From positions 44,664,082 to 44,728,081 of the forward strand of contig JALGQZ010000001.1 of the NCBI GenBank assembly GCA_023105745.1: a DNA stretch of 64,000 nt, written 5' to 3'. Positions 10,396 through 23,238 of the stretch are shown one piece after another. Under the pieces are notes generated by a model, which saw nothing but the letters and a program-made list of their open reading frames with translations, made no database searches and was not told where the DNA came from. The position numbers were made by a program, and so were the translations under genes. This DNA is from Austropuccinia psidii (taxonomy: Eukaryota > Basidiomycota > Pucciniomycetes > Pucciniales > Sphaerophragmiaceae). Positions within the stretch are counted from its first letter, which is position 1. Each line of letters begins with the position of its first letter.

Positions 10396-13300
10396 GTTTT
10401 TATGAGTGATATTGAAGCCAAAGTAAATTTTGATACAGGGGCATTTTGCACATGTGTGGGAAAAGATTATCTCCAAGTTATACTTCCTGAATGGAAAAAC
10501 CATCTATTACCAATAGAACGTGTGAAATTTAGTAGTGCCAGTAACAATATGTACCCCTTGGGTATATTAGACACTAATCTTGTATTTCCACACCCAACAG
10601 GAAGTGTAAGGATGAAAACTGAGATTGTGGTAATGGATAATTGCACATCTCAGCACATCATTCTTGGAAATTATAACTTAAATAGTTATGGTATTGACAT
10701 CAATAACCACAAAGACAGATATTTCACAATTGGGGATAACAAAAGAAAAAAATTTGCTTTTTCCAATATGCCAAAACAAATATCTGTGGTATCTTCTGTT
10801 AAGGATACTTATAAAGATGAATTTGTGTCTAATTGACTTGTTGAAGCACAAATTAATCCATCATTATCACCAAAAATGAGGAATGAACTTATCAATGTGT
10901 TATACACATACAGTGATGCATTTGCCTCTGATAATGAACCATTACGTGCTATAAGGGGACATGAAGTTGATATTACTCTTAATATTGACAGACCATATCC
11001 TCCAGTACTTAGAAGACCAGCTTATCCAGCCAGTCCCAGAGCTAGAGAAGCGTTGGAAAAACATATCCAACAGTTAATCCAACTTGGTGTACTAAGGAAA
11101 GTAGGCAATAATGAGGAAGTTGAAGTAACAACACCTGTTATTATTGCCTGGCATAATGATAAGTCAAGAATGGTTGGAGATTTCAGAGCATTGAATACCT
11201 ACACAGTTCTAGATAGGTATCTAACCCCCAGGATTCAAGAAAACTTGACTCAATTGTCTAAATCTAAGTATATAGCATCAATGGATGCATTGAAACGCTT
11301 TAATCAAAATGTTTTGATGCCTAAAGCTAAGAAATTACTTATAATTATCACTCACTGTGGTATTTATGAGTATCTTAGAATGCCATTTGGCATTAAAAAT
11401 GCTCCATCCCATTATCAAAGAATGATGAATACCATCTTTCCCACAGAATTGTCTGAAGGATGGCTTATCATTTGTATTGATGATATTATCATATGTTCTG
11501 ATTCTTGGTCCTTACACCTTGAAAGACTTGCAAGGGTACTTCACGAGGTTGCAGAAGTGAACATGAAAATTTCCTTCAAGAAATAAAATTTTTGTTTTGA
11601 AGAACTCAAAGCATTAGGAAATATTTTTTCTGGTTTAAGCTTGGGTATTGACAAAAACAAAGTAGCAGCACTGTTACTCAATCCAATACCCCAGAATAAA
11701 AAGAAATGATGTCTTTTCTTGGGTTTGACAGTTATTATAGGAAAAACTTGAAAGACTTTGCAATTCTAGCCAACTCACTTTAGAAAATCTGTGATCAACA
11801 GACTGTATTTGAGATGACACAGGAGAGAATTAAAGCTTAGGAGAAGATAAGGAGAGCTCTTACAGAAGCACCTTTACTCCTCATGCCTGACTGGAATATT
11901 CCTTTCAAATTGTACATTCATGCATGTGGAGATGGATTAGGGGATGCCCTACATCAAGTCCAAATTATTGATGACAAAACTACAGAAGGACCAGTTTGTT
12001 TTATCTCAAGACAAATCAAACCAACAGAGGCCAGATATGGTGCAAGCCAAATGGAGTGCTTATGCTTGGTATGGGCACTTGAGAAATTACACTATTATCT
12101 TGATGGCAGTGTTTTTGAAGTGATAACTGACTGTAATGCAGTAAAATCACTTCTTAACATGAAAACTCCAAACAGACATATGTTGAGATGGAAAATCACC
12201 ATTCAGGAATATAGAGGAAACATGACTATAGTCCACAAAGCAGGAAACATTCACAAGAATGCTGATGGAATTAGCAGGTGGGAATTAGCCAACACTCCTG
12301 ATAACCCAGCTTATGTACCTTTGGAAGCTGAACGACAGATTCCAATTGAAGGGATTAACATAACTGATATTGGGACTGTATTCTTTGAAGAGGTCAGAGA
12401 ATCTTATAAGCAGGAAAAGAATTGCCATATCTTGACTTCTTTATTAGATAAAGACTGCAAAGACACATCTTTGGTCAATGCACTAGATGAAGTTTGGAGA
12501 AATTCTTATTCTGAAGGAAGATTTCACTTGTTTGATGGGATTATTTACCACAGAACCAAACATTCTTGTGTAATGACATTATGTAGCAGATTGCTTATTA
12601 ATACGATTATTCATGAATGCCATGATAGCATCTACTCTGGACACCTGTCAGAAGACAGAACACTTGAAAAAGTAAAGAACTATGCATGGTGGACATCTTG
12701 GAGAAAAGAAACCATTGAATATTGCCATACCTGCGACAGATGTCAAAAAGCAAACAGGAGTACAGGCAAGGAATTTGGACTTATGATCAATGTTCAAGAA
12801 CCAAAATCCCCTTGGGAAGTTGTTCACATGGATTGGGTCACAGCACTTCCTCCAAGTGGTGACAAAGGTTATAATGCTTTTTTAGTCATTGTAGACAGAT
12901 ATTGAAAGACTCCCATATTCTTACCATGTCATAAAGATGACACTGCTATGGATACAGCTCTTCTTCTGTGGAGTAGGGTTATTTCTCATACAGGGTTATT
13001 TAAGAATATCATAATTGACAGAGATCCCAAGTTCACATCTGCACTTTGGACCAATCTTCATAGATTGTTTGAGACTAAGTTATCATTATCTACAGCATAT
13101 CACCCTCAAACAGATGGGCTAGCAGAGAGGATGATTCAAACTTTAGAAGACATGATCAGGAGATTTCGTGCTTATGGGTTGGAATTCAAATACTCAGATG
13201 GCTTTACTCATGACTGGTGCACTCTGATACCTGCACTAGAATTGGCATACAAGACATCAGTCCATTCTTCCACAGGACAAACTCCTGCTATGTTAGAAAA

Positions 13301-13925
13301 AGGATGGAATCCAAGACTCCCAGCAGACACACTGAAGAGAGACTTGATTGAAATTCATCATACAGCTTCCAGCTTCAAAATAATGCTTGATAAAGTAAAA
13401 CATCATGCAAAACAAAGTATGAATGATGCTTTTGATTATGCAAAACAGAAGTGGGACAAGAGTCATAAAGTACCAGACTTCAAAGTAGGGGACTTAGTTC
13501 TAGTTTCAACCTTGAATTTGAATAATATCAAAGGCCCAAAGAAACTTAAAGATTCTTATGTAGGAGCTTTTGTTATTGTTGCCTTACATGGAGCCAATGC
13601 AAATCAAGTGGAATTGAGTGGTGAGTTGGAAAATAAACACCCCACTTTTCCAGTCAGCTTGATAAAGCCGTATCAACCAGCTGATAAAGAATTGTTTCCT
13701 TTAAGGAAGCCAACTCCTGCAACTGTTCCACCAGTGGAACAGAATGAAGACAAAAAGATAAAGAAAGTCATCAAAGAAAGGAGACTTAGGGGTAAAAATC
13801 AGAGAGAATATCTTGTCAGATATAGAAATCCAGGACATGAAGATGAATGGCTGGCAGAATCAGAAATACCTGACTCAGATAAACTCTTGAGAAGATTTAG
13901 ACATGAAAAAAGGCCACAAGCGTGA
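10396..13925 (+). pseudogene. E3 pol: protease, RT, RNase H, integrase, degenerate
   Basis: Domains in order are protease (FDTGAFC near 10428), RT (RRPAYPASPRAREALE near 11010, [16 protein letters not shown] near 11380), RNase H, integrase and a chromo-like tail. The RT catalytic YIDD reads CIDD (11473-11484). In RNase H the usual LYIDACG reads LYIHACG (near 11910), which removes a metal-binding aspartate. The integrase shows [21 protein letters not shown] (zinc), [15 protein letters not shown] and [11 protein letters not shown] (DDE). The tail is REYLVRYRN...LLRRFRHE. Stops are at 10834, 11584 and 12903, and a frameshift near 11700 moves the rest to another frame. The enzyme set is complete in content but non-functional. 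Confidence 0.88.
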
Positions 13926-14068
13926 ATATGTCTATAAATGTGCTTTAAATTACTTGATCTGAGTGATGTAAAGAGGTTGGACAGTGGACATTAACCCCCT
14001 TTGGGGCCTTTTACTCTTTGTACCATTGATAAAATTGTAGTAAAATTTTATTTTTTGGTGGGAGGGAA
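13926..14068 (+). promoter_or_regulatory. E3 3' non-coding region and polypurine tract
   Basis: A short non-coding stretch ends in TTTTTTGGTGGGAGGGAA directly against the 3' LTR start at 14069. This is the expected plus-strand primer. The preceding GGTTGGACAGTGGA is also found at the same place in E5 (48630-48650) and in E2 (minus strand, near 2950), so this segment is conserved in the group. Confidence 0.75.
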
Positions 14069-17000
14069 TGTGAGCCTTGACATATATTTTACATACCCAA
14101 ATAGGCCACAATTATCTTAAAAATAAATTTTGAATTATGCATAACTCATAAGTCATGCATATATCCAAAATTCATCATTTTTAATTTCAGAAAAAATGAA
14201 TAACCTTTTATTGAGTAAGTAAATCCACGGATTTAAGGCCAGATTTGGATTCTACACAAAAATTCACCTAGGTTAGCTCCATAGAGTGAATAAGCTCAAA
14301 TTAACTCTTTGAGGTGGTAATATGGAAAGTAATTCAATACCACATCATCAATACCACATAAAAGATCCGTGAAAACTTTTGTTTTTCTTAAATTCACGCC
14401 AAAATAATGGGAATGTGAGGAATCCCATTTTACATATACACTAACAATAGTGTTATGCATGCTTTGAGAAATTAATATCATAGTATTTGTACATGGAGTT
14501 TTAGTACACCCATAGTGGATATCTCACTTTAAGCTTAATTTTCTGTTTTGACGTGAAAAATAGGCAAGGGGGACAAGAGACATCAAAGAGAGCCAGGGTA
14601 CCCAACTTCTGAGGCCTCAGAGGCGTGGACAGCTCCAAAGCTTAGATCCATGGCTGACCTTGGCCTAATTGGTAAATTAAAACCTTTTGGCAACTTGGTT
14701 ACCATGTTACAACTACTGTAAATCTTAAGAAAATAGCAAATAACCTGCTATTTTGACGTGCCAAGGAGGTAAAGAGCTACTTAGACTCCTGTAACCATGG
14801 CGATTCTTAATGATTTTTCATGGATAAGCCTCAAAAGAGTAATTAAAACCCTTTTTGGACTTTTATCCATTGATTTACCTCATAGCAACCAGTTAAACAC
14901 TGATATTTACAATTCTACATAGAAATGAGGTAAAAACTTCAAAAATTCATTAAAAATACAATTCTTAAGGAATCTTTCTGAATCTTTCAGGACCAATGGA
15001 GGACTGTATTATCTATGGTAAAACCAAAAATAATTTCAGTTTTACTGGTAAAATTAAACATTTTACTTACAGTCCATTTTTGACTATTCTACTTGAAACA
15101 CTGAATCTTCAAAAATTCACAGTAATTACAAACTGTGATGAAATTGGCAATAAGATTGATAAATTTGAGAAATAAATGATTTTTTTTGAATAAAAGAAGA
15201 TTTACAGATGTTACTCCTTTTATTCTTAACCATATTGGGGTTGGTAGTCACATAAAAGCATCAAAATAAGTAATTATGACAATCTTATGTGACACCAGAT
15301 GATGCAATCAATAATCCAAAAGGGTTTATTGTTTTCTCACTCACTGGTTTTTCAGTTTTCTCCATGGAACGCCTCTGTGAGCTGTTGTTGACTTAAAAGA
15401 GGCCTTCTCCTGCTGTTTTTTCCAAAAATCATCTCATTATCATTTTAAATCATTATTAACAACAAGTATTAGTTATAGCTATTCTTGAAGTGTTTTATGT
15501 CAGGATGAAGCTATGATAAAGGTGTAAATAGGCTAAATGAAACTTTAACTATGTTTGTGACACGGTAAAAATAGTTTAAAAAGATTTATAAGGGTTTAAA
15601 GATAATTTAATTTAAGATTAAAAGGGCTTTACTATATATGATATAGTCGTGGTGAGCGCTGTTGAAAGCCCTGGGTGCAGCTTTATCTTTTGGGTTACAA
15701 TAATTAAGATTTAGAATTATACCTTATTATTAACCAAGAGTAAAACTGTTTTTGACAGTTTACTACATAGGTTATTCAAGAGCAGGATGAGGAGACAATT
15801 CTGGCTGTGAAAAGCCTCCTTTTTATCCTGAAATGGGGTGGAAAGGGTGCTAGACCTTTCCACGTAGAGGAAGTGAAGATTTTTTCACTCACTAGTACTG
15901 GCTTGTGGTTTGCAAACAGCCTGTATAAGCTGTATTGGGCTCAGATGTGGTTTTGAAACCACATCTGGGCAGTTTTCACCAATACAGGGTGAAGATTTTC
16001 ATCTGGGGACCTCACAGCCTGATTCTGACGTGTATGACGCGTAGAATGCTGTACAGAAACTTTATGGGACCCCAGTATTGACTGACATATGAGGTATTGA
16101 AGTAAAAACAAGCTTCTTTATCCATTTGACACCTCATATTCATGGTTATGGGATATTATCCCATGGTAAAGCTGTATAGGACAGCAGGTGGGAATCTGAC
16201 CATAAAACAGCCATACCTTTGTCAATTCTTGAGATATCAGCCTCAAAATTGGTTCCGTGTGTAGCCCTGTATGTGCTCTACACAATGGTACCTCATTTGA
16301 TATGGGTATAATTCAATATGGCAAAGTCATCGCATGTACAAGACTTTTGTACATTTGCGTGGTATAGACAAAAAGCTGTATTGAGCTTATTTGCCCCTTA
16401 ATTTTTGTTCTAGTTGAGCTATGGGGAAATATATGACACCATCAGATAGCCCTGATTGTGCTCTTTCCAAAAAGACCCCACTTCAAGTATCTCACACTAA
16501 AACTGTAGAAGTTAGATGAGAGGTGAATGTTTTGTTCACCCTTATATGCCCTGAAATCGACCATAACTCCAGTAATATTGGTGCTAGCTCAGTTTGGCTG
16601 GTACCATTGGATAGCCCTGGCTTGAAGCTTCATTTTGAGTACCCATTTGACGGGGTTAAGCCTCTCCTTCTAGATTTTAGATGATCGGTGAAAATTAAGG
16701 TTTATGCTCAGCAATAACTTTGAGAAGGAATAACTTTGTCATTTCTTTTCCTATGGTGATGGGACTAATGTTTTCAGAAAGAGGTGAGTTTCCTCTTTCT
16801 TTTGATACATTTTGAGCTGATTTGGCTCAGCTCCATTTTTTGGTGGTATGTTGGCTATACCATTGGTTTATGGTATTTTGGCTGTCATGCTTGTGCTCTG
16901 GTTTTGACTCACAGGCTGACATTTTAAATCTTTCAGAATCAATCAGAAAGACGTGAAATCATAGAATAGAACTATATATTGTTGTAATACTGTTATAAAT

Positions 17001-17418
17001 TCATTTTGATCCTTAAAATTCACAATTCTACATCAAATCTCTCTATCTTATCTTTCAATAAGTTCTTTGGAATATTAGTGAGTGATTTATTTTTAATTCT
17101 TAAAGTTTTTTCTCTAAAATTAGTTTTCTTCAAGAATTACTATTATAATTATTCTTGCAAAAGATAATTATTTATTAAAATAATTTTATTATTTTAATAA
17201 AAGAAGTTTTATTATTAAAATCTTCTTGTAATTGATTCTTGTAGACAATTACTTACTCACTGTTAAAATCACTAGTAGTGTTGAACACGTGAAAGAAATA
17301 ATTATTTAATTATTTAATTGTGGATATAATAACATTTTGTTGTTATATTTCATAAGAACAGTCATAGTACTGCTGATTAATAGTAATATTATCATCAGTT
17401 TCATAGAAAAATCTTACA
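14069..17418 (+). repeat. E3 3' LTR, interrupted by S1
   Basis: It is collinear with the 5' LTR except for the S1 insertion at 15498-16921 and its 5-bp duplication. The uninterrupted 5' LTR shows the empty site at about 7121-7134. The LTR ends ATCTTACA at 17418, followed by the ATATC target duplication. Sequence differences between the two LTRs are frequent (substitutions and small indels), so the insertion is not recent. Confidence 0.92.
15498..16921 (-). repeat. S1: solo LTR of the E1/E6 family
   Basis: This 1,424-bp LTR lies in minus orientation: the plus strand reads TGTCAGGATGAAGC to GAGTCACAGGCTGACA. It is flanked by an exact 5-bp duplication TTTTA (15493-15497 and 16922-16926). No internal sequence accompanies it, so it is the product of LTR-LTR recombination of a full element. 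The host LTR of E3 at 7121-7134 preserves the uninterrupted target. Confidence 0.93.
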
Positions 17419-17423
17419 ATATC

Positions 17424-20400
17424 TGTCTGGAATGGTATAGGTGTTCAGGGATCTGAGGTCTCCTACCATCCTTGATTTTCCATTATGCCAAGTTATAATG
17501 ACAGGTGTAGTGACCTCCACCTGTTCATTATGTCCTACTTTTCTTAATACTCCAAGGTCCATTAATTCTTTAATGTGTACCTCCAAGGCTTCTCTAGCCC
17601 TTGGACTAGCTGGGTAAGCAGGTCTCCTTAGTAAAGGTGGGTAAGGCTTTTCCACATTAAGAATTATATCCACTTCACGCCCAATTATGGCACCTAGTGG
17701 CTCCTTGTCAGTTGCAAAGGCATTTTTGTACTTAAATAAGAGGTCAATCAATTTTTCTTTCATTTTATCTGTTAATTCTTGATTGAATTCTGCCTCTTTG
17801 AGTTGTTCAGATATAAAAAGGTCCTTTTCTGGAATTTTCTCTTCATTCTTAATGACTGTGATTTGTTTTTTGTTATTTAAGAAGCCAAACGTTTGTCTTT
17901 TGTTAACTCCTATGGTAAAATATCTGTCTTTTTGGTTAGATATATCTATACCATAAGTGATAAGTAGTCATTTCCAAGTATGAAGTGATTACTAGTACAG
18001 TTGTCCATTACTACAAACTCTACCTTAATTCTGACACATTGTGAGGGGTGAGGAAAAATTAGTGTTAAATCAATTATTCCAAGGGGTTCATGCTCTCACT
18101 TGCACTACTAAATTTGACACCTTGTATTGGAATAAGTTTTTCTTGCCAGTCTGGGACAATGTTTTTTAAATAGCTTTTACCAACATAGGTGCAATATGCT
18201 CCTGTATCCAAGTTCACTTTTCCTTCTTGGTTGTCAACTATAACAATACTTATAACTGATTTTCCAGCTGTATATCCCATTCCTTTTGCAGGTTTGGTTC
18301 TGTACTTTTTGGCATCTTGTATATTTGTCAGGTTTGTGTCAGATGTTCCAACTTGTGGTAAGTTTGAGTTAACATCTAGTACTTCATAAATTATATCAAT
18401 ATTATTAATTTGTGCATTAATTATATTGATTTCATCACTTTCAGAAATTTCTGACTCTTCTGTTTCTTTTTCAGAGTCAGATTCCTCCTCTTTGTCATTG
18501 TGGTTTTATGTTTCCACAATTTCATTAATCTTTTCCTTTTTGAGGCAATTATTGGCTAAGTGTCCAATACCTGCACATTTATGGTATTTTCTTTGCTCAT
18601 TATTGTTGGATGTATTGGGCTTGAAAGGTTCCTTTGATTTATCTTTTTTGATAAATAGTTTATTTGGGCTTTTAATGTCCAATTTCTTCCAAGTTCTGCC
18701 AATGTTTGTTCTTGTAACTTTGTCTTCTAGCGCATTGATATACTCTTCTGTGGAGCATGGTTCTATACACCTGCTTCTTAGGGCATGTTCTAGCTCTCCT
18801 CCACATTTCTTAAGTATTTTCATGTGCACCATTTTTTGTGACATTTCTGGGTACAATGCATTGAGTCTTTCAGCTTGTTTCAAGAACCAAGTTAAAGGTT
18901 TGTCTTTGTCTGGGTCAAAGAAGGAATTTTAAAATGAATTTTTTATCTCGTACCTCCGGGCATCATTAGCCCACTTGGTGATTATTTCTTGTTTCCACCA
19001 AGACCAGGTATTTTTGCCATTTGTCTGCCTTATGCCATAATACCATCTTTTTGCAGATTTTTCAAACAATGAATGTAGTCTTGCAGTGATCAATTCATCT
19101 GGTATGGCATAATCTTCTTGTAGCATGTAAATTGGCTTTATAAATGACATGCGGTCATATTCACCTTCTCATGTGAATGTTGGCCATTCTTTTAATTCAG
19201 GTATCTCCTTCATTAACACTTGGTTATTGTCTTGGTGACTCAATTCTGTTATGAATGGATTTGTTAATTCCCCTTTTTAGTTTAACAGGGATTCTTATGT
19301 GAGAAAATGGTGTTGAGAACTTTGGCATATTTGAGTTAGCCTCATTAATTTTATCCATTTTTTCAGTAATAAGCCTTATTTCACTTTGAATTTCATCTTT
19401 CAGATGCATTCTTGCTTAATCACTTTTTTCCACATGGTTCAAAAGCAATTTTTGGTGTGATGAAGTCTTTTCTTCAAATCTTTCTACAGAAATGCTTAAT
19501 TTGTTTAGCTTTTCTGTAAGATTATCAATGCTCACATCATAATTGATTGTCAAAGTTTTTTCTTTGATATCACTTATGTATTTGTAAAACTCTTATTGTC
19601 CTTGTATTAATTTCTGAGTATTATCAATTAATACTTTTGGTTTATTATTTTCAATCATAAATTTCATGTTATCAATTTCTTTTTTATTTTGTAGAACAAG
19701 TTTTGTTAAAGATGATAAGCTATTATTTATTTCTTGGAAAGATAATAAGCTATTTTTAATGCCTTTAAGAGGTAAAATACTATTTTTAAGCTCTGTTAAA
19801 GTATTTACAACATCAGGAGACAAGGTTATTTGTTTGGGACATGGGGTTGTCTCATTCTTTGCTCCTCTTTGTCTTTGAATTCCATCAAAGTTCTGGCCAT
19901 GTTGAAGACATTGTCCATGGCATCTTTTTGGATTTTGGGGATCCTGTAGCTTGGGGAATATGGTTTTCTCCAATTTGTTTTCTTGTTCTTCTTCCCTTCT
20001 TGGGGAAGTGGGTTGGCTTGGGGCTTGCTGGTAGAAGCTATTGGGGCTTCTTCCTTGGTTTCCTCCTTCTCTTTGACATGATACTCCTTGATCTTTTTGA
20101 TTTGAGGTTTGGATGATAGTGGATTCCATCCATTGGAGTATCTCACTATTTCCTCCTCTTTGAGGAGATTTTTCAGGATATGCCAGGAGTTCATCACTCC
20201 TTGGTGTATTTGGGGCAACATTTCCCAATCTTTGTCCTTGTACACCATGTAGTACTGTTTGTACTGGCTCATGTAAATGTCTATTTGAGCCCTCTGAATG
20301 TGATTTGTACCTGTTTGAATCACTAATACTTAATTCCAATTCTGGTTCAGATATGATGGGCATTTCTGTGATTTGCCTTTGGGATAAGGCAATTCCTTGT

Positions 20401-20519
20401 GTGGATTCTGTTCCACTGGGGATATTGCCCTTCCTTTTCCCTTTTGAGGAATCAATTCTACCTCTGAGTCCAGCTCCATCTGATTGGATGGAGTATTGGG
20501 AGCCTCTTCTGGTAGTCAT
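17424..20519 (-). pseudogene. E2 gag, protease and RT start, degenerate
   Basis: The ATG at 20519 (minus strand) opens a 308-residue Ser/Gln-rich frame to 19593, which overlaps ORFX. Further segments follow after stops or shifts: the capsid-like block (WSWWKQEIITKWAND near 19000), a zinc knuckle whose first cysteine is tyrosine (YHKCAGIGHLANNC near 18580), and protease (NLDTGAYC near 18210). The RT start is RRPAYPASPRAREALE near 17620. The frame ends at the codons for DRY at 17424, where E3 inserted; RT resumes at 5696. The copy is inactive through several stops, the lost zinc ligand and the insertion. Confidence 0.85.
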
Positions 20520-20746
20520 ATTTTAAGAAAAATAAGAAATATGAAGATTTCAGAACAGGAATTCTTCTTATGGCAATTTATAAACAAGGTACTGACCTTC
20601 AGAGTCCTGAATAGTGGGTCCTAGAAAGTCCAATTTCTTGGCTTTCTTTTTCTCAGTGATTATTGGTGTTGGAGAACTTTGACAAGTTTCTTCCACCAAT
20701 CTTTCAACAGTGGTTTGGTTGTCCTCTGTTGGATTGTCTTCAAACA
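19826..20746 (-). CDS. E2 ORFX: spliced frame overlapping gag (+1)
   Basis: Function unknown. The predicted exons on the minus strand are 20746-20597, 20508-20377 and 20310-19826, with introns of 88 and 66 nt. Intron 1 (donor GAAG|GTCAGT, acceptor ACCAG) contains the gag ATG at 20519. Intron 2 has GC instead of GT at its donor (CAAAG|GCAAAT), either a GC-AG intron or a decayed site; without splicing here a stop follows soon after. All exons are open in the ORFX phase. Protein features are an acidic/Ser-rich leader, SNQMELD, ELPYPK, a block with QYKQYY, DWEMLP and MNSW, a Lys-rich linker, and YRIP...NVFNMARTLMEF near the end. The last motif is identical to that of E5. This copy is the best preserved part of E2. 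Confidence 0.5.
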
Positions 20747-21251
20747 CTAAAAAAGACAAATAAATATAAGTCTTTTATATAAAAGTGTTATTTTTGGTAA
20801 CATATGGCAATTTTCCACATAAAAATTGCTTTTATATCTTTTTAAAAAGTGAAAATAATGAAAGAAATGAAATTCAAATGAATAAAAGAACTTTTTTATT
20901 GGTTTTTAATATTTTTTAATATTTTTTATGTTTCTCCTTTCAAAGAATAAAATAAAAATGAATATGATTCTTTTATAAAATTAATTTAGAATATAAAATT
21001 ATTTTTAATTTATAAAATATCTTTTTTAATCACTAGAGTCACTCAAAGAAAGTTTTTGAAAGTCTAAGGATGTGAAAAACCACGTGTAAGACAGCACAAT
21101 TGCTTTCCAAATGCCTCAATAGCTTTTCAAATCAATAAATATAAAATTATTATATAATTTTATGATTATGATTATAATTTATTATTGGATAAACCCAATT
21201 AGAATCTTTTTAAAGGTCTTTTAGAGTAAATATCATGGCCAGGCCCCCGAA
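20747..21251 (-). other. E2 leader and primer-site region
   Basis: The minus-strand leader begins right after the 5' LTR with TTCGGGGGCCTGGCCATG (21251 downwards), the core shared by E3, E5 and E6. It is AT-rich and contains CACGTGG then TTTTTCACATCC near 21070, also shared with the other leaders. It ends in TTTTTTAG at 20747-20754, the predicted acceptor of the first ORFX exon. I see no separate gene. Confidence 0.55.
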
Positions 21252-23238
21252 TGTAAGGTTTGACTATGAAACAATAAGTAAAAATTACTAATATTTTACT
21301 TATTGTACTATGAATGTCCTTATAGATAAGTTAAATAAGATAAAAAAATAATTATAATAATAAAGAATTATTATAATTATGGCGTAAAATAATTATATTA
21401 TTAAATAAATATAATAATATAATTTATATTATAAAAAAATAATATATATAAAATAAATATATTAATATATGATAATTAATATATTTAAAAGAACTTTATT
21501 ATTATTACCAACAAATAATAAAGGCACAAAAAAATTGTTTTTTTGTTAATAAAAAACAATTAATAACAATAATATTACCAATATTAAAGTTATAAATTAA
21601 TATAAATACTATTTATATCAATTATAGAATTATTAAAAGTAATAATAGAGAAAAATTATTATAATAAGAGAAATAACCTAATTTTAATGCTTAATATAAT
21701 AATTTTGCATAAATTTATTCCTGGAAATGTAAAAACAACTTGTTTAAATTGTAGTTACAAGAAAATTTAAGAGAAATTACAAATTTTCTTTATTTTACGT
21801 GGCATTGAGGTTTTTAAGAAAAATTTAAACAAAACAATTAAGTAATTGTAATAATCATGTCAAAGATGAAGATTATTATAAGATGATCTTTGGTCTTTAA
21901 TAATATAAAAGTTTTATATATAAAGAATACAGAAATTGTCTTTTTATTTAATGATTTAATGTTTTGTAAGCATCTGAGGGGAAAACAGAGTAAAAAGACC
22001 TCTATTTATAGTAAATACCTCCCTCCTAGAGCCGCAAAGGCTTCTAGTAGACGTGCACTGATCATATCCACTGAAATTGATCAATATTTCAAGGCTTGGT
22101 GATGATTACATCATGATCAAACCATATTATCTCATTATTACGCCATTATTTAGAGTTATCACTATAACTCTAGGTTTGATGACGTCAAGGCTTGACAGAA
22201 CCCCAAAATTTGTGGATTTTATTAGTTTTAATCATAAACCAACAGTATTCATCAATTCCATCACTCATATGACTGTTAAACATAATTTAAGGTTACAGTG
22301 AGTGATCATAAATGATCAAATTAAACTCAAACTTTGATCCTTAATAACTTTCAAGTTTTACACGCTACAGAAATTCATAGAGTGAATCCTAATAGCTTGG
22401 AATAACCTTATTATTCTTCCAAGAGAATTTTATTACATCATCAAAACTCTATTTTTGATGATTTTTCTTGTAACTTATCTTTTCTGTCAAAATTTAATAT
22501 TTTAAACTTCAAACCATGATTTCAAGGGGTTATACCTTGAATATTATAATACAAAAAAACATCATTCTTCACTAATTAATTAGTAGAATCCAACTGTCCA
22601 CTTTTTTTAAGTTTGGACCAATTTCACAACAAAGTGGTCAACAGCTCCATTGATTTTAATCAATCATCCCTTACAGGTTTCAAGCTTGTTTATAGCTTGT
22701 GAAATAAACTTCATTTCTGTATTCCTACAGTAATTACGTGATGACTTTATGTTTGGTTCATCACTCTATCATGCATATTTCAAAAGATATTAGCTAAAAC
22801 CTTTGAATATATGCGTTGACCAACAAAGTGCATATATTCAGCTTAACTCCTTAAGTATTGACTTTGGAGATTAGCTTATTAATTTTTTTATGTGTGGAAT
22901 TTTATGGAGAATCCAATGGTACCATTTATTCCACATGTTGTTTCATTGGTATTTGAAATAATCAAGGATTTGTGTTTTTTATAAGGTATTATTACTTATA
23001 ACTCATTAAACATTGACTTTACTGATATGCCATAAAAATGGTATATGCATATTTTATCATGGGGAATCCAATTGTATAATTTATTTCAAATGTTTATTCA
23101 TTGGTTTTCAAGTTAAACCAAGCTTTATGCCACTCTATGGCATTTTTGTAGTTTTAAGGTAATTATTTTTAATGTATAATTATTTTAAATATTTCTTGTG
23201 ACCTTTTGGGGTATGTGGTCATATCTCAAAGGTTCACA
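21252..23238 (-). repeat. E2 5' LTR
   Basis: The 1,987-bp LTR reads TGTGAACCTTTGAG at its start on the minus strand (23238 downwards) and ends CAAACCTTACA at 21252. A good TATA-box match, TATAAATAGA, lies on the minus strand at 22001-22010 and recurs in the 3' LTR, so transcription probably starts a few tens of bases below 22000. Internal short open frames are shared by both LTRs and not credited. Confidence 0.9.
22001..22010 (-). promoter_or_regulatory. TATA box of the E2 LTR
   Basis: On the minus strand the sequence is TATAAATAGA, a strong match to the TATA consensus, located about 750 bases upstream of the LTR end. It is retained in the second LTR copy. The start site itself is not visible from sequence. 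Confidence 0.55.

Larger units (their letters stand above)
5697..17418 (+). mobile_element. E3: Ty3/Gypsy element inserted in E2 RT
   Basis: This plus-strand element has LTRs at 5697-7620 and 14069-17418 (the latter carries S1). The target duplication is exact, ATATC at 5692-5696 and 17419-17423. It lies inside the RT gene of E2, and the flanking codons join correctly if E3 is removed. Internal order is primer-site region, leader, ORFX/gag, protease, RT, RNase H, integrase, polypurine tract. Gag-pol has at least eight in-frame stops and a frameshift, so the copy is inactive. Its full length without S1 is about 10.3 kb. Confidence 0.93.
927..23238 (-). mobile_element. E2: Ty3/Gypsy element inserted in the E1 LTR
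   Basis: This minus-strand element is bounded by LTRs at 21252-23238 (5') and 927-2890 (3'). Its target duplication is AAAGC at 922-926 and CAAGC at 23239-23243, one mismatch. The internal region runs leader, ORFX/gag, protease, RT, RNase H and integrase on the minus strand. The RT is split by E3 (5697-17418). Without E3 the element is about 10.6 kb. Its LTR ends resemble those of E3 and E5 (TGTGA-CC at the start, CAAACCTTACA at the end), so the three form a related group. Gag-pol is degenerate. Confidence 0.9.
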
